A stretch of 5,808 nt of DNA from Acidobacteriota bacterium. Its GTDB lineage: Bacteria; Acidobacteriota; Terriglobia; Terriglobales; Acidobacteriaceae. The notes beneath the pieces were generated by a model, which made no database searches, was not told where the DNA came from, and saw only the letters and a program-made list of their open reading frames with translations. A program made the translations under genes and the position numbers. The stretch lies in NCBI GenBank assembly GCA_021810735.1, contig JAJZIF010000265.1, positions 1 to 5,808 of the forward strand. Reading direction: 5' to 3'. Shown here piece after piece: positions 5,438-5,808 of this stretch. Position 1 is the stretch's first letter, and the number at the start of each line of letters is the position of its first letter.

Positions 5438-5808
5438 ATTTACCGCTACGACCCGGCAGAGCACTCGCCAAAGGAAATGTACAAGCTGATGATCGGGGCC
5501 ATTGTGCCCCGGCCGATTGCCTTTGTCTCTACGCAGGACGAGCATGGAGTGCGGAATCTCGCGCCTTTCAGCTATTTCACGGGCTGCAGCACCAATCCTC
5601 CGGTGGTATGCTTCTGCTCGGCGGTGCGGTCGGGGCCCGAGCCGCAGAAGGATACGCTCCGGAATATTCGCGCCACCGGTGCATTCGTGGTGAATATTGT
5701 GACCGAAGAGATTGCCGAGCAGATGAACGCAACTTCCGCCGAGGTGGGGCCGGAGGTGGATGAATTCGAATTGTCGGGTCTGACTCCGCTGGCCGGCGAG
5801 CGGGTTGC
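5438..5808 (+). CDS. Flavin reductase-like (DIM6/NTAB) protein, 3' end beyond the window
   Basis: The first 123 residues match the N-terminal half of the FMN-binding flavin reductase-like split barrel: IGAIVPRPIAFVST (19-32), N-L-A-PFSYFTGCSTNPP (40-55) and KDTLRNI (71-77), then GAFVVNIV. Such proteins bind FMN and reduce flavin or related substrates with NAD(P)H in the cytoplasm; the substrate here is unknown. The frame has a TGA at 5357-5359 and no ATG, GTG or TTG before the ATG at 5477. Starting at 5477 would remove YRYDPAEHSPKE, which looks like the normal family N-terminus, so an ATT start at 5438 behind AGGAGG is proposed. Alternatives are the ATG at 5477, which has AAGGA only one base upstream, or a base error. 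It lies 44 bases after the glycosyltransferase stop with no terminator between, so cotranscription is likely. Confidence 0.82.
   Translation, partial: MYRYDPAEHSPKEMYKLMIGAIVPRPIAFVSTQDEHGVRNLAPFSYFTGCSTNPPVVCFCSAVRSGPEPQKDTLRNIRATGAFVVNIVTEEIAEQMNATSAEVGPEVDEFELSGLTPLAGERV

Noticed and set aside
4632..5471. Minus-strand open frame of 279 codons
   Set aside because: It is antisense to the transmembrane half of the glycosyltransferase; Arg/Gln/His-rich shadow translation.
1..5808. Mobile elements, CRISPR, tRNA or rRNA genes, riboswitches
   Set aside because: I read both strands for transposase motifs, regularly spaced repeats, cloverleaf arms and conserved RNA leaders and saw none; the repeats present are short and isolated.

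Overview
The window looks like ordinary chromosome from a soil-type Acidobacteriota (class Terriglobia, the Terriglobus/Granulicella/Acidobacterium group). This is an inference from gene content: a futalosine-pathway menaquinone gene, a DUF481 outer-membrane protein and a plant-CslA-like processive glycosyltransferase, in moderately GC-rich DNA. No phylogenetic marker gene is present. I see no insertion sequence, CRISPR array, tRNA, rRNA or phage gene, and no stretch over 300 bases without a gene.

Layout from left to right. (1) Positions 1-1183, minus strand: a DUF481 outer-membrane barrel protein with a signal peptide, missing only the last few residues beyond the left edge. (2) A 146-bp divergent gap (1184-1329) with a 9-bp direct repeat at 22-bp period and a -10 box only six bases from the next ATG. 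(3) Positions 1330-2376, plus strand: mqnC, the radical SAM cyclase of futalosine-dependent menaquinone synthesis, ended by a GC-rich hairpin with a T run at 2401-2426. (4) Converging on that hairpin, a minus-strand pair: doxX-family membrane protein (3550-3113), then a short cation-diffusion-facilitator-like transporter (3040-2426) with a TTG start. A perfect 8-bp inverted repeat lies between them. (5) A 175-bp divergent gap (3551-3725) with a credible sigma70-type promoter for (6) a 555-residue membrane glycosyltransferase of family GT2 at 3726-5393, plus strand. (7) From about 5438 to the right edge, plus strand: the N-terminal part of a flavin-reductase-like (DIM6/NTAB) protein. Its frame has no ATG, GTG or TTG at the expected position but an ATT six bases after a perfect AGGAGG.

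How the genes work together: the window appears to be several small, mostly unrelated transcription units. MqnC feeds the respiratory quinone pool, the DUF481 protein and the glycosyltransferase concern the envelope or surface polysaccharide, and DoxX and the CDF-like protein are small inner-membrane proteins probably expressed together. I found no evidence for a new multi-gene system. The points most worth a second look are the apparent ATT start codon, the two (near-)leaderless promoter arrangements, the direct repeat upstream of mqnC and the altered metal-site residue in the CDF protein.
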